A stretch of 64,000 nt of DNA from Serratia fonticola (GTDB taxonomy: Bacteria > Pseudomonadota > Gammaproteobacteria > Enterobacterales > Enterobacteriaceae): NCBI RefSeq assembly GCF_001006005.1, contig NZ_CP011254.1, positions 3,286,001 through 3,350,000 of the forward strand, given 5' to 3'. A program made the translations under genes and the position numbers. Each line of letters starts with the position of its first letter. Within the stretch, counting starts at the first letter, position 1. The notes under the pieces were generated by a model. The model did no database searches. It was not told where the DNA came from and saw only the letters and a program-made list of their open reading frames with translations. Shown here in pieces: positions 1 through 9,803 of this stretch.

Positions 1-68
1 CGCCACGTTTGACCCGTGGGCTGCCGGAGCGGGAAGACAGTTTGGAAGAGTCTTACTGGGAACGGTAA
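1..68 (+). CDS. gsk: Inosine-guanosine kinase, C-terminal end (partial)
   Basis: The third reading frame from the left edge codes for the last 21 residues of a protein ending in PEREDSLEESYWER, then TAA at 66-68. From memory this is the C-terminus of E. coli Gsk, a PfkB-family kinase that phosphorylates inosine and guanosine in purine salvage. The neighbour ybaL, convergent and next in line, is also the E. coli neighbour of gsk. Only the tail is in the window, so no catalytic residue can be checked. Confidence 0.8.
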   Translation, partial: PRLTRGLPEREDSLEESYWER

Positions 69-75
69 CCAACAA

Positions 76-108
76 CCGGTAAGAGCGCTGTTTTAGCGCT
101 CTTACCGG
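76..108. terminator. Bidirectional hairpin between gsk and ybaL
   Basis: A perfect 13-bp stem, CCGGTAAGAGCGC pairing with GCGCTCTTACCGG, closes a 7-base loop between the two convergent genes. There is no long T-run on either side, so it may work as a shared terminator or as a 3' end stabiliser. Confidence 0.75.
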
Positions 109-118
109 CTTAATGGCG

Positions 119-1810
119 TCAGATTGGGCAGGCGGCCAGCTTCTCTTCGTCCGACAGCGAATCCAGCTTGAGGATATTCAACATGCTGTTGGCGATCTCG
201 CGTTCACCCATCACCACCTGATCGGCACCCCGGTCGGAAATATACGAAACCTCGTCGTCGTAATGAGCGCGGGCGATAATCTCCAGAGTAGGGCGCTTGG
301 TGCGGGCCGAGGCCACGATCTCACCGGCTTCATAACCGTTGGGAATGGTCAGCAGCAACCAGCGTGCGCAGTCGAGCCTTGCCAGTTCCATGATCTCCGG
401 ATTTGCCGCGTTGCCTAACACCGCTTTGATCCCTTGAGCACGCAGGGCTTCAACCCGTGGGCGAGAGTTTTCTATCACCACCATCGAGACGCCTTCTTCG
501 GTCAGCTTGGCCCCTAACAGGCTACCAACCCGGCCATAACCCACGACGACGGCATGATTGCAGATATCGACCGGGATCTGCTTCTCTTCCTCCACCGCTT
601 CTTCCAGGATCTGATCCTCGATGGTTTCCGTCTTGGCCAGATAGCGCTCCAGCAAGGTAAACAGCAGCGGGTTGAGCATGATTGACAGGATCGCCCCGGC
701 CAGCACCAGATTACGGCCATGCTGATCCATCATGCCTAGCGTGACCCCCAATCCGGCCAGGATAAAGGCGAACTCACCAATCTGTGCCAGGCTGGCGGAA
801 ATGGTCAGCGCGGTACGCTTGGAGTGACCGAACATTTTGACTAGCGCGAAGGCCGCCACCGATTTACCAAACAGGATAATCGCCAGCGTTGCCAACACCG
901 CCAGCGGTTGGTTGATCAGGATCATCGGATCGAACAGCATACCGACCGAGACAAAGAACAGCACCGCAAAGGCGTCACGCAGCGGCAGCGTATCGTGCGC
1001 TGCGCGGTGGCTCAGTTCCGATTCGTTCAGCACCATACCGGCAAAGAAGGCACCCAGGGCAAATGAGACGTCAAACAGGCCGACAGCGCCGTAGGCAATA
1101 CCCAGCGCCAGTGCCAACACCGCCAGCGTAAACAGCTCGCGCGAGCCGGTACTGGCGGTTTTTGCCAGGATCCAAGGCACCACTCGGCGGCCAACGATAA
1201 TCATCAGCGCGATAAAGGCGATAACCTTGCCAATGGTGATGGCCAACTCGGTGAGCAGCTGTGTGGTGCTGGCGGTATCGCTGTTGAGCATATTGGCAAA
1301 CGCCGGCAGCAGCACCAGGGCCAACACCATGGCCAAATCTTCGACAATAAGCCAGCCGATGGCGATCTGCCCGCGTTGGCTGTCGATCAGTTGCCGTTCT
1401 TCCAGGGCGCGCAGCAGTACCACGGTACTGGCGGTGGACAGACACAGGCCGAACACCAGGCCGGAAACCAAATCCCAGCCCATCAGTTTGGACAACCCCA
1501 TCCCCAACACCGTCGCGACGGCGATTTGGGCAATGGCCCCTGGGATAGCGATATTTTTTACAGCGAGGAGATCTTTAAGCGAGAAATGGAGACCAACACC
1601 GAACATCAGCAGGATCACCCCAATCTCCGCGAGTTCCGGCGCTAACGAGGTATCAGCGACGAAACCGGGGGTAAACGGGCCGGCTAGTACGCCTGCGGCC
1701 AGGTACCCTACCAACGGGGAGATGCGCAGGCGGTTTGCCAGCATTCCGAAGAGGAAGGCGAGTACTAACCCTCCAACAATAGTGGTGATCAAGGGTGTTG
1801 AATTATGCAT
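119..1810 (-). CDS. ybaL: YbaL, monovalent cation:proton antiporter (CPA2) with RCK domain
   Basis: Inner-membrane KefB/KefC-type antiporter expected to exchange K+ or Na+ for H+. About the first 390 residues are a chain of hydrophobic segments typical of the Na+/H+ exchanger domain. A soluble RCK/TrkA-N Rossmann domain follows (VVVGYGRVGSLLGAKL) and would bind a nucleotide to gate transport. The start at 1810 gives MHNSTPLITTIVGG, matches the E. coli start and follows an AGAGGAG ribosome site; a longer frame reaches back to 1855. Length 563 residues, close to the 558 of E. coli YbaL. Transcribed alone, convergent with gsk. Confidence 0.95.
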   Translation of the reverse strand: MHNSTPLITTIVGGLVLAFLFGMLANRLRISPLVGYLAAGVLAGPFTPGFVADTSLAPELAEIGVILLMFGVGLHFSLKDLLAVKNIAIPGAIAQIAVATVLGMGLSKLMGWDLVSGLVFGLCLSTASTVVLLRALEERQLIDSQRGQIAIGWLIVEDLAMVLALVLLPAFANMLNSDTASTTQLLTELAITIGKVIAFIALMIIVGRRVVPWILAKTASTGSRELFTLAVLALALGIAYGAVGLFDVSFALGAFFAGMVLNESELSHRAAHDTLPLRDAFAVLFFVSVGMLFDPMILINQPLAVLATLAIILFGKSVAAFALVKMFGHSKRTALTISASLAQIGEFAFILAGLGVTLGMMDQHGRNLVLAGAILSIMLNPLLFTLLERYLAKTETIEDQILEEAVEEEKQIPVDICNHAVVVGYGRVGSLLGAKLTEEGVSMVVIENSRPRVEALRAQGIKAVLGNAANPEIMELARLDCARWLLLTIPNGYEAGEIVASARTKRPTLEIIARAHYDDEVSYISDRGADQVVMGEREIANSMLNILKLDSLSDEEKLAACPI

Positions 1811-1995
1811 CCATACTCCTCTGGTTGTGCTCACGGATGTTACGAAAGGATACATTTAGTTTATTGCATTTGTGCTTTCATTGCTTAGCTAATTTAGTCT
1901 TTTGTGTAAAAAAGCAGACTATTCGTCTATTTTTCTAGAAGTAAGGGGAATTATGGCGTAATGGACCGGATTAAATGGGGTTTTGGAGTGGATAA

Positions 1996-2023
1996 CCCGG
2001 TTTAACTTCTGCGCTAAACCGGG
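1996..2023 (-). terminator. Hairpin downstream of fsr
   Basis: CCCGGTTTA pairs with TAAACCGGG across a 10-base loop just after the fsr stop. The T-run on the fsr transcript side is poor, so termination efficiency is uncertain. Confidence 0.5.
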
Positions 2024-2035
2024 GTTCTATCAGGG

Positions 2036-3298
2036 TTATTGCTGGTTATGCTCCATATTTGGTAGCAATGCGGTGATAATGCCGATAAGCGGCAGGAATG
2101 CACAGATTTGATAAACCAACTCGATGCTGGTCAAATCGGCGACATAACCAAGAACTGCCGCGCCTAACCCGCCCATACCGAAAGCAAAACCGAAGAATAG
2201 CCCGGAAACCATCCCCACTTTGCCGGGGATCAGCTCTTGCGCATACACCAGAATGGCCGAGAAAGCCGAGGCCAGAATAACCCCAATGATCACCGTCAAA
2301 ATCCCGGTCCAGTAGAGAGAAGCATGGGGTAAAGCCAGGGTAAAGGGGGCAGCACCCAGGATGGAGCCCCAAATGACATATTTACGCCCGAATTTATCAC
2401 CCAAAGGCCCGCCAATGATGGTTCCTGCCGCTACGGCAAACAGGAAGGCAAACAGATGGAATTGGGCATTCTGCACCGAAACGCCAAACTTATGTATGAG
2501 ATAAAAGGTGTAATAGCTGCTAATGCTCGCCAAGTAGAAGTATTTGGAGAATATCAGCACTAGCAGGATGCCTAAGGAGAACACAACGGTACGTTTTGGC
2601 AGCGTTTTGACCAAGGAAGCGGCTTTTGGCTTGCCTTGGGCTGCCCGATGTTGCTGCTGATACCATTTACTGACCTGCAACAAGACCACAATGGCCAGCA
2701 GCGCAGCCAGTGAGAACCAGGCGATATTGCCCTTGCCGTAGGGGGCGATAATCAGCGCGGCCAACAGCGGGCCGAGGGAACTGCCGAAGTTGCCGCCCAC
2801 CTGGAACAGCGACTGGGCCAAACCGTGCCGTCCACCGGATGCCATACGCGCAACGCGGGATGACTCAGGATGGAATACAGAGGAACCGGTGCCCACCAAA
2901 GCGGCCGCCAGCAGCACCAGAGGGAAAGTGTTGGCCACCGAAAGCAGCAGCAATCCCGACAGGGTGAATCCCATGCCGATGGGTAGCGAATAAGGCTGCG
3001 GGTGCTTATCGGTGTAATAACCAATCAGCGGTTGTAGCAGCGATGCGGTGAGCTGATAGGTCAGGGTGATCATCCCGATCTGCACAAAGCTGAGGCTAAA
3101 ATCGGCTTGCAAAATCGGGTAAATCGCCACGATCAGCGATTGCATCATATCGTTGAGCAGGTGAGAAACGCTGATAGCACCGAGAATAGAGAACGCAGTG
3201 CCTTTGGCCGCGCTGCTGGTTACCGGTGGAATGTCCGTTTCACTACGGTCAGTCATATTATTATTAGCCTGGTAAGTGAGAGAGGGAAGAGCCGACAT
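2036..3298 (-). CDS. fsr: Fosmidomycin resistance MFS efflux protein
   Basis: Twelve-helix major facilitator superfamily pump. The long matches to E. coli Fsr are unmistakable (GTGSSVFHPESSRVARMAS, the FSKYFYLASISSYYTFYL region, AFSAILVYAQELIPG). Fsr exports fosmidomycin and related compounds across the inner membrane. Length 420 against 406 in E. coli. The extra residues are at the N-terminus, and a second in-frame ATG at 3256 would give 406 residues exactly; neither start has a strong ribosome site, so the start is unsettled. Divergent from ushA, as in E. coli. Confidence 0.95.
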   Translation of the reverse strand: MSALPSLTYQANNNMTDRSETDIPPVTSSAAKGTAFSILGAISVSHLLNDMMQSLIVAIYPILQADFSLSFVQIGMITLTYQLTASLLQPLIGYYTDKHPQPYSLPIGMGFTLSGLLLLSVANTFPLVLLAAALVGTGSSVFHPESSRVARMASGGRHGLAQSLFQVGGNFGSSLGPLLAALIIAPYGKGNIAWFSLAALLAIVVLLQVSKWYQQQHRAAQGKPKAASLVKTLPKRTVVFSLGILLVLIFSKYFYLASISSYYTFYLIHKFGVSVQNAQFHLFAFLFAVAAGTIIGGPLGDKFGRKYVIWGSILGAAPFTLALPHASLYWTGILTVIIGVILASAFSAILVYAQELIPGKVGMVSGLFFGFAFGMGGLGAAVLGYVADLTSIELVYQICAFLPLIGIITALLPNMEHNQQ

Positions 3299-3508
3299 CT
3301 TATAACGTTCATCTTTCGTCCTACAACGGGGTAGCTGATTCTCTCTCGATCATTATGTGCTATCCAGATCGCCGATAAAATTCTGACCGGCCGTGCCTTT
3401 CTGACATAATTTGACGTATGTCCCAAAAATTTGAAATTTGTTGCAGTCGATTCGCGTTACAATTTCGTCCTCATCAAAAATACCCATTATTAACAATGGA
3501 GATCTGCC

Positions 3509-5161
3509 ATGCGCTTTTCGCTTCACACCACCGCATGTGCGTTGGCTGTTTCCCTGACGTTGTTTTCAGGAACGGTCAGTGCCTGGGAAAAGGACAAAAC
3601 CTACGATATCACCATCCTGCATACCAACGATCACCACGGCCATTTCTGGCAGAACGATCATGGTGAGTACGGCCTGGGGGCACAAAAGACGCTGGTGGAC
3701 AGCATCCGTCAGGAAGTGGCGGCGAAAGGTGGCAGCGTGCTGCTGCTGTCCGGTGGGGACATTAATACCGGCGTACCAGAGTCGGATTTGCAGGATGCAG
3801 AACCCGATTTCCGTGGCATGACGCTGATCGGCTACGACGCGATGGCGATCGGCAACCACGAATTTGACAACCCGCTCAGCGTGTTGCGCCAGCAGGAAAA
3901 GTGGGCTTCTTTCCCGCTACTGTCCGCCAACATTTATCAAAAAAGCACCCAGCAACGCTTGTTCAAGCCTTATGCCCTGTTTGAAAAGCAAGGGGTGAAG
4001 ATTGCGGTGATCGGCCTGACCACCGATGACACTGCAAAAATCGGGAACCCGGAATACTTTACCGATATCGAATTCCGTGTTCCGGCGCAAGAAGCCAAGC
4101 AGGTGGTGGATCAGCTGCGCAAAGATGAAAAGCCGGACGTGATTATCGCTGCCACCCACATGGGGCACTACGACGATGGTAACCATGGCTCCAACGCGCC
4201 GGGGGACGTAGAGATGGCACGTAGCCTGCCTGCGGGCTACCTGGATATGATTGTCGGTGGGCATTCGCAAGATCCGGTCTGTATGGCGAGTGAAAACCAC
4301 AAACAGGTGGATTACATACCGGGCACGCCTTGCGCGCCAGATCGCCAAAACGGTACCTGGATCGTCCAGGCTCATGAATGGGGTAAATACGTCGGTCGTG
4401 CCGACTTCCAGTTCCGCAACGGCGAACTGAAACTGATGCATTACCAACTGATCCCGATCAACCTGAAGAAAAAGGTAGAGAAAGCCGACGGCACCAGCGA
4501 GCGGGTGTATTACACCCAGCAGATCCAGGAAGATCTGTCGATGATGAAGCTGCTGACGCCGTTCCAGGACAAGGGCAAGGCCCAGTTGGAAGTGAAGGTG
4601 GGCAGCGTCAACGGCAAACTGGAAGGGGATCGCAGTAAAGTCCGCTTCGTGCAGACCAACCTTTCGCGCGTGCTGCTAGCCGCGCAGATGGAGCGCGCCA
4701 ACGCAGACTTCGCCGTGATGAGCGGTGGTGGCGTGCGTGACTCGATCGAGGCCGGTGATATCACCTATAAAAACGTGCTCAAGGTGCAGCCGTTTGGCAA
4801 CACGCTGGTGTATGTCGATATGAAAGGCAGCGAGGTTGAGCCGTATCTGGCAGCTGTGGCCAATATGAAGGTGGATTCTGGGGCCTATGCGCAATTCGCC
4901 AACGTCAGCCTGGTGGCAGACGGCAAAGGCGTTAGCGACGTCAAGATCAAGGGCGAACCTTTGCAGGCAGACAAGACCTATCGTATGGCGACGCTGAACT
5001 TCAACGCCTTGGGCGGCGACGGTTATCCGAAGATTGATACCCTGCCAAGCTACGTCAATACCGGCTTTATCGATGCGGAAGTGCTCAAGCAGTATATCGA
5101 AAAGCACTCACCGCTGGATGCTTCGGCGTACGAACCTAAAGGCGAGATCGTTTACAAGTAA
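3509..5161 (+). CDS. ushA: Periplasmic 5'-nucleotidase / UDP-sugar hydrolase
   Basis: UshA hydrolyses extracellular nucleotides and UDP-sugars in the periplasm for nucleoside and phosphate scavenging. Residues 1-25 form a Sec signal peptide ending SGTVSA/W. The metallophosphoesterase domain shows the metal ligands in ILHTNDHHGHFW (D41, H43), SGGDINTG (D84) and GNHEFD (N116, H117). A C-terminal nucleotide-binding domain follows, with SGGGVRDSIEAG and the region around NFNALGGDGYP. Length 550, identical to E. coli. The start is preceded by AATGGAGATCTGCC. Monocistronic, divergent from fsr and convergent with ybaK. Confidence 0.97.
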   Translation: MRFSLHTTACALAVSLTLFSGTVSAWEKDKTYDITILHTNDHHGHFWQNDHGEYGLGAQKTLVDSIRQEVAAKGGSVLLLSGGDINTGVPESDLQDAEPDFRGMTLIGYDAMAIGNHEFDNPLSVLRQQEKWASFPLLSANIYQKSTQQRLFKPYALFEKQGVKIAVIGLTTDDTAKIGNPEYFTDIEFRVPAQEAKQVVDQLRKDEKPDVIIAATHMGHYDDGNHGSNAPGDVEMARSLPAGYLDMIVGGHSQDPVCMASENHKQVDYIPGTPCAPDRQNGTWIVQAHEWGKYVGRADFQFRNGELKLMHYQLIPINLKKKVEKADGTSERVYYTQQIQEDLSMMKLLTPFQDKGKAQLEVKVGSVNGKLEGDRSKVRFVQTNLSRVLLAAQMERANADFAVMSGGGVRDSIEAGDITYKNVLKVQPFGNTLVYVDMKGSEVEPYLAAVANMKVDSGAYAQFANVSLVADGKGVSDVKIKGEPLQADKTYRMATLNFNALGGDGYPKIDTLPSYVNTGFIDAEVLKQYIEKHSPLDASAYEPKGEIVYK

Positions 5162-5168
5162 GGTGACA

Positions 5169-5198
5169 TAGGCCGTTGCTGAGGAAGGTAACGGCCTA
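5169..5198. terminator. Convergent hairpin between ushA and ybaK
   Basis: TAGGCCGTT pairs perfectly with AACGGCCTA over a 12-base loop in the 42-bp gap between the two convergent genes. No long T-run is visible. Confidence 0.65.
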
Positions 5199-5203
5199 CT
5201 GTT

Positions 5204-5683
5204 TCAGTCCCGTTTGGCGATTTCGGCGAAGGTGCCGGACAGCAGACGACAGAGGTCGCTGGCTGCCAATTCAATATCCAACCCGCGTTTGCCGCCGGAA
5301 ACGAAAATGGTGGCAAACTGTTGCGCTGGGCTATCGATCACCGTGGGCAAGCGTTTCTTTTGCCCGAGTGGGCTGATCCCACCAACCAGATAACCCGTCA
5401 CACGTTGAGCGACTGTCGGATCGGCCATTTCGGCTTTCTTGGCCCCTAGCGCTTTCGCCACCTTCTTCAAATCCAACTGGGTCGCGACCGGTGTTACCGC
5501 GACGGCCAGATTCTTTGCATCACCATTGAGGGCCACTAACAGCGTTTTGTAGACCTGTTCGGCGTTCAGCCCCAGCTTTTTTACCACCTCGTCGCCAAAG
5601 TTGGTTTCTTCGCTATCGTGGTGATACGCGTGGAGGGTGAAGGCCACTTTTTGTTTTTCAAGCAGAACCACTGCGGGTGTCAT
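5204..5683 (-). CDS. ybaK: YbaK, Cys-tRNA(Pro) deacylase
   Basis: Trans-editing enzyme of the INS/YbaK superfamily that hydrolyses cysteine mischarged on tRNA(Pro) after release from prolyl-tRNA synthetase. The start at 5683 gives [13 protein letters not shown] and a 159-residue protein, the exact E. coli length; a longer frame to 5767 would add 28 residues unlike the family. Conserved segments include [12 protein letters not shown], the lysine-containing YKTLLV (family catalytic Lys) and the [14 protein letters not shown] loop. Convergent with ushA and in the same direction as ybaP. Confidence 0.93.
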   Translation of the reverse strand: MTPAVVLLEKQKVAFTLHAYHHDSEETNFGDEVVKKLGLNAEQVYKTLLVALNGDAKNLAVAVTPVATQLDLKKVAKALGAKKAEMADPTVAQRVTGYLVGGISPLGQKKRLPTVIDSPAQQFATIFVSGGKRGLDIELAASDLCRLLSGTFAEIAKRD

Positions 5684-5904
5684 AATTTCTTTTCCAAAAC
5701 TGAGGGAAGTTGTCATCGGTGGCAACGAAACGATAAAAATGGAACCGAATGAGCAACCTGTGCCCATGAGGATGAAAGGCAGTTGCCAATAGGTTCGTCA
5801 GGTTGCTACCCTGTCTATTGTAATCGTTAACACGGTTACAATGCGTATAACTAAAATATGAAAAATTCCTCTTTGACTGGCCAATAGCGATATTGGCCAC
5901 TTTT

Positions 5905-6708
5905 TTATCGTGCCTGCAGCATGGCCGGTAAATTGTCTTCGCCATACAGATGCAAAGCACCGACCGCCACCACATAGTTTCCCGGCGGTAACGCTTCCAG
6001 CTTTTGCTGCCAGTGGCGATTGCGGCGGTGCATCAAGACGTCGTACAGCTCGGCACTGAAGGTGGAGGGCAGCGTTTCCAACGTGGTGTTCGGCTTGGCG
6101 TCCAGCCACCAGCTCACCATGGTTTGCAGCAAACGGGCGTTGGTGTGCCAGTGCTCTAACGTATCGTGCAGCAGGGCCATACCGCCTTCTGGCAGTTGTT
6201 CCAGCATGCTCAGCTGTTCCTCGGCCCCTTCCAGTTCGATCACTGGCATCTGCTGTACTTTAGCGGCTTGCAATAGTTGGTAATCAATCCCGTATTCGGC
6301 GCGTAAACCCAGTCGCTGTGCCTGCCGTGCTTGCATCATCAGCGCTACTTGCCAGCCAGGAAGGGCAGAGAAGCTCTCTACATCCGCCCCCAACTCCTGG
6401 CATAGCACCTGCAACCGTTGGAATTCTTCATCGCCAAGACGCTGTTCAAGTTCGAGTTGGGGCTCGGCGTGGCCAAATGGCGAAGAGGAGCCGGTGATAT
6501 CGGCCTCAACGATCAGCGCATCGGCCTGGCGCAGGCGTGCGGCCAACCGGGCAGGCAGGGGCGACATATCGACGGTGCCCATATGAATGCTGCCGACCAA
6601 ATGCAGTTGGCGATTTCCCGTTAGCCTGATGTCCAGGGCCGGGTAGGTGTAGCTCTGCGGGGAAATAATACCGAGAAAGGTAGCAATGCGGCGTAACAGT
6701 TGACCCAT
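5905..6708 (-). CDS. ybaP: YbaP, TraB/PrgY/GumN family protein
   Basis: 267 residues against 264 in E. coli YbaP. The TraB/GumN family (related to Tiki proteases) is recognised by an N-terminal GX2H motif, here GSIHMG at 39-44, and a C-terminal GALHLYG motif about 25 residues before the end. Some eukaryotic relatives are metalloproteases; the bacterial function is not settled. The start follows AGGAG with 8-base spacing. It lies between ybaK and copA, all on the minus strand, with gaps of about 150-220 bases, so these are probably separate units. Confidence 0.9.
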   Translation of the reverse strand: MGQLLRRIATFLGIISPQSYTYPALDIRLTGNRQLHLVGSIHMGTVDMSPLPARLAARLRQADALIVEADITGSSSPFGHAEPQLELEQRLGDEEFQRLQVLCQELGADVESFSALPGWQVALMMQARQAQRLGLRAEYGIDYQLLQAAKVQQMPVIELEGAEEQLSMLEQLPEGGMALLHDTLEHWHTNARLLQTMVSWWLDAKPNTTLETLPSTFSAELYDVLMHRRNRHWQQKLEALPPGNYVVAVGALHLYGEDNLPAMLQAR

Positions 6709-6856
6709 ACAGCTGGCTCCTGATCCTTTCCACCAGCGTGCAGGATGGCCGCTGGTTTTTCCCCATGCTAAACGCTAAGTGGCTGACAATAAAGCCCGAG
6801 GGCAGGGGAATTATCTCAAAAGGCCGGAGCGCGATGGGTTGCGCCCCGGTTGAGGG

Positions 6857-9568
6857 TTACTGCTTGGGTTTAAAACGCAGTAATCGGTTGGCGTTGCTGA
6901 CCACGGTAATGGAGGAGAGAGCCATTGCCGCGCCAGCGACCACTGGGCTGAGCAGGGTGCCCGTCAGCGGGTACAGCACACCGGCGGCAATCGGAATGCC
7001 AAGTGCGTTGTAGATAAATGCCCCGAGCAGGTTCTGCTTCATATTACGCAGCGTCGCCTTCGACAAGGCCAGCGCGTCCGCCACGCCGTTCAGGCTGTGA
7101 CGCATCAGGGTGATCGCCGCAGTTTCGATGGCGATATCACTGCCGCCGCCCATGGCGATCCCGACATCGGCCTGAGCCAGAGCAGGGGCGTCATTGATGC
7201 CGTCACCGACCATCGCTACCCGGTGGCCCTGAGCCTGCAACTGCTTGATCGCTTCGGCCTTACCGTCGGGTAACACGCCAGCAATCACGCGGTCGATACC
7301 GGCCTCTTTGGCAATCGCGTTAGCGGTCACCGGGTTATCGCCCGTTAACATCACCAGTTGATAACCTTGCTGATGCAGGCGCTGTAGTGCGCTCACGCTG
7401 TCACTGCGTAACGGATCGCGGATGGCGATCAGAGCGGCAGGTTTGCCGTTGGCGGCCAACAGTACCGGCGTGATACCGCGTTCAGCCTGTTGCTGTATCT
7501 GATGTGTGAGCTCATCAGTCGCGATCTGATTCTCTTGCAACAGCTTGGCATTACCCAGCAACAGCTGTACGCCCTCGACCTCACCGCTGACTCCTGAGCC
7601 GCGCAACGTCCGGAATTGCTCTACCGTAGGCAGTGTCTGCCCTTTAGCCTGTTCGACGATGGCACGTGCCAGCGGGTGGTTAGCCCCTTGTTCCAGCGCG
7701 GCGGCCCAACGTAAGGCCTGCTGTTCATCCACCTGGTTAAAGGTGATGATTTCCACCACGCGCGGCTGGCCTTCCGTCAGCGTACCAGTTTTATCGAACA
7801 CCAGCGTATCGAGATTGCTGGCCTGCTGCAGAGCATCGGCGTCACGCACCAGCACGCCAAACTCCGCGGCCCGGCCAACGCCAGAGATAATTGACATCGG
7901 CGTGGCCAGCCCCAAAGCGCAAGGGCAGGCGATGATTAGCACCGTGGTGGCGATCACCAGGGTGTAGACCAACTGCGGTTGTGGGCCAAAGAAATACCAG
8001 ATGGCGGCGCTGAACAGGGCGATGGCGACCACGGTGGGCACAAATACCGCCGAGATGCGGTCTGCCAGCTTACCGATTTCCGGTTTGCTGCTTTGCGCCT
8101 GGCGCACCAGCTTGATAATACGTGCCAGCGTGGTTTGGGTGCCAATGGCGGCCGCGCGAAACAGCACGCTGCCGTCGTCTACCACCGTACCGGCATGCAC
8201 CGTATCGCCGACGCCTTTTTGCTGCGGCAACGCTTCGCCGGTCAGCATGGCTTCATCGATCCACACTTCGCCCTGCACGATTTCACCGTCAACCGGGATG
8301 CGATCGCCAGTCGTCAGGCGCAACGTCATGCCCAATTGCACGTCTGCCAGCGGGATACTTTGTTCACCCAGTTCTGTGACTAGCCTGGCGGTTGGCGGAG
8401 TGAGATCCAGTAGCCGTTCCAGCGCCTGGGAAGAACGCTGCCGCGCGCGCTGCTCCATGGCATGACCAAGGTTGATCAGGCCGATGATCATCGCACTGGC
8501 TTCGTAATACAGATGCCGTGCCTCCATCGGGAAGAAGTCTGGCCACAGGTTGACGCTGATGGAGTACAGCCAGGCGGCACCGGTCCCCAAGGCGACCAGC
8601 GTATCCATGGTGGCGCTGCCGTTCATCAACGATCGCCAGGCATTGCGGTAGAAGTGGCCACCGGCAAACACCATTACCGCCAGGGTAATGATGCCAACCA
8701 TCAGCCACGGTCGCTGGGTTTCTGGCGTCAGCGACATACTGCCGCCAAACACGCCCCAGGCCATCAACGGCACGCCCACTGCCAAGCCTAATGCGGCCTG
8801 CCAGCGAAAGCGTTTCATATTAGCCTGTGCGGTTTGCTGTTGGCGTTCACGGCGCTTGGTTTCGTCCTGGATCATCTCGGCGCCATAGCCAGCTTTTTCT
8901 ACCGCAGCGACCAACGCCTGTGGTGTGGCCTTACCGGTGATCAGTGCGCTGCGCTCCGCCAGGTTTACCCGCGCCAACTCAACGCCCGGGACGTTCTGTA
9001 ACGCCGTCTGGACTTTATTGACACAGCTGGCGCAGGTCATGCCGTTGAGCAACAGCTGGACGCTATCGTCAGTCTCGCTTGCCGGAAGTGAAGAGGGGGC
9101 CGCTGCCTGGGGTTCCGGCAAGGTTGGGGCAGATTCAGTCAGCGGCTCAGTTTTTGGGTGGCTATTGGCTCCCGCCTGGTTGGCGTGATAGCCCGCATCT
9201 TCGACCGCAGCAATGAGCTGCTCTGGTGTGGCATCGCCATAGACTTTGGCTCCCTCGAGGGTAACGTCGGCGGCGATCACGCCCGGCACAGCTTCCAGTG
9301 CTTTACGGGTGCTGCCCACGCAATGCATGCAGGAGAGGCCGGAAAGTTGTAACTCGGTGTCTGCCTGATGGGCGATTTCTGCCTGGTAGCCAGCGGCAAC
9401 GACGCTGTCAATCAGCTCGGCAGCCGGGGCTGCACCGGTGATTTTAGCGTAGTGAACGTTGACGTTGGCCTGCTCGACATCTGCGCGACTTTCCAAGGCT
9501 TTTTTCACCTTTTGCGCGCAGTTCATGCAGGAGAGTCCCTGCAACGCCAGCACGGTAGTTTGTGACAT
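6857..9568 (-). CDS. copA: Cu(+)-exporting P1B-type ATPase with three N-terminal metal-binding domains
   Basis: Pumps cytoplasmic Cu(I) to the periplasm. Three heavy-metal-associated domains are visible, with CxxC pairs at C14/C17, C80/C83 and C179/C182; E. coli CopA has two, which explains the length of 903 against 834. Downstream come the transmembrane CPC motif ([11 protein letters not shown]), the phosphorylated Asp in DKTGTLTEG and the hinge [10 protein letters not shown]. The ATG follows GAGGAAAACCATC. A CueR-type promoter lies 60-90 bases upstream. The linker after the second metal domain contains a -1 slippery heptamer followed by a stop in the shifted frame (see separate entry), so a short two-domain chaperone form is also expected. 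Confidence 0.97.
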   Translation of the reverse strand: MSQTTVLALQGLSCMNCAQKVKKALESRADVEQANVNVHYAKITGAAPAAELIDSVVAAGYQAEIAHQADTELQLSGLSCMHCVGSTRKALEAVPGVIAADVTLEGAKVYGDATPEQLIAAVEDAGYHANQAGANSHPKTEPLTESAPTLPEPQAAAPSSLPASETDDSVQLLLNGMTCASCVNKVQTALQNVPGVELARVNLAERSALITGKATPQALVAAVEKAGYGAEMIQDETKRRERQQQTAQANMKRFRWQAALGLAVGVPLMAWGVFGGSMSLTPETQRPWLMVGIITLAVMVFAGGHFYRNAWRSLMNGSATMDTLVALGTGAAWLYSISVNLWPDFFPMEARHLYYEASAMIIGLINLGHAMEQRARQRSSQALERLLDLTPPTARLVTELGEQSIPLADVQLGMTLRLTTGDRIPVDGEIVQGEVWIDEAMLTGEALPQQKGVGDTVHAGTVVDDGSVLFRAAAIGTQTTLARIIKLVRQAQSSKPEIGKLADRISAVFVPTVVAIALFSAAIWYFFGPQPQLVYTLVIATTVLIIACPCALGLATPMSIISGVGRAAEFGVLVRDADALQQASNLDTLVFDKTGTLTEGQPRVVEIITFNQVDEQQALRWAAALEQGANHPLARAIVEQAKGQTLPTVEQFRTLRGSGVSGEVEGVQLLLGNAKLLQENQIATDELTHQIQQQAERGITPVLLAANGKPAALIAIRDPLRSDSVSALQRLHQQGYQLVMLTGDNPVTANAIAKEAGIDRVIAGVLPDGKAEAIKQLQAQGHRVAMVGDGINDAPALAQADVGIAMGGGSDIAIETAAITLMRHSLNGVADALALSKATLRNMKQNLLGAFIYNALGIPIAAGVLYPLTGTLLSPVVAGAAMALSSITVVSNANRLLRFKPKQ
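9146..9160 (-). promoter_or_regulatory. Probable -1 ribosomal frameshift site in copA giving a CopA(Z)-like chaperone
   Basis: Reading the copA strand, the codons are CAC CCA AAA ACT GAG. C CCA AAA (9152-9158) fits the X-XXY-YYZ slippery pattern. After a -1 slip the next codons are AAC then TGA, so translation would stop as ...SHPKN at 140 residues, just after the second metal-binding domain. In E. coli the same place (SHPK) carries the established copA frameshift that yields the 70-residue CopA(Z) copper chaperone. Homology of the linker and the immediate stop support conservation. I did not identify a downstream pseudoknot with confidence. Confidence 0.75.
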
Positions 9569-9627
9569 GATGGTTTTCCTCGCAAAATAATGGCGGTTGA
9601 CCGCCTAGGTTCTTTTTATTGAGAATG

Positions 9628-9658
9628 ATCTTAAACCTTCCAGCAAGGGTAAGGTCAA
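9628..9658 (-). promoter_or_regulatory. CueR-dependent copA promoter
   Basis: On the copA strand the -35 TTGACC (9653-9658) and -10 TAAGAT (9628-9633) are separated by 19 bp. This over-long spacer is typical of MerR-family activated promoters. The spacer is filled by the dyad ACCTTACCC...GGAAGGT at 9635-9655, which closely resembles the known E. coli CueR box at copA. Confidence 0.9.
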
Positions 9659-9758
9659 TAGAATATTACATTGATAGAAAAGGATTTTTATTAACGCGGT
9701 CCACAACGCAGCCACGCTTCGACATAAGGCCCGAATTTTGCGGGGTTTTCTTTGGCTA

Positions 9759-9784
9759 TAAAAAAACCAGCCCGAAGGCTGGTT
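9759..9784 (-). terminator. Intrinsic terminator of the yagU-like gene
   Basis: AACCAGCC and GGCTGGTT form a stem with a 4-base loop. On the minus strand the stem is followed by a run of T (TTTTTTAT), 20 bases after the stop of the gene ending at 9804. Confidence 0.85.
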
Positions 9785-9803
9785 TAAGCGTTTTAGACAT
9801 ATT

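Noticed and set aside
1227..1859. Long open frame on the plus strand opposite ybaL (210 codons)
   Set aside because: It is antisense to a well-conserved antiporter gene, its protein has no family resemblance and it is explained by GC-rich codon bias.
3418..3508. Short frame upstream of ushA starting ATGTCCCAAAAA
   Set aside because: It runs out of frame into the ushA signal peptide and has no ribosome site; probably part of the ushA leader.
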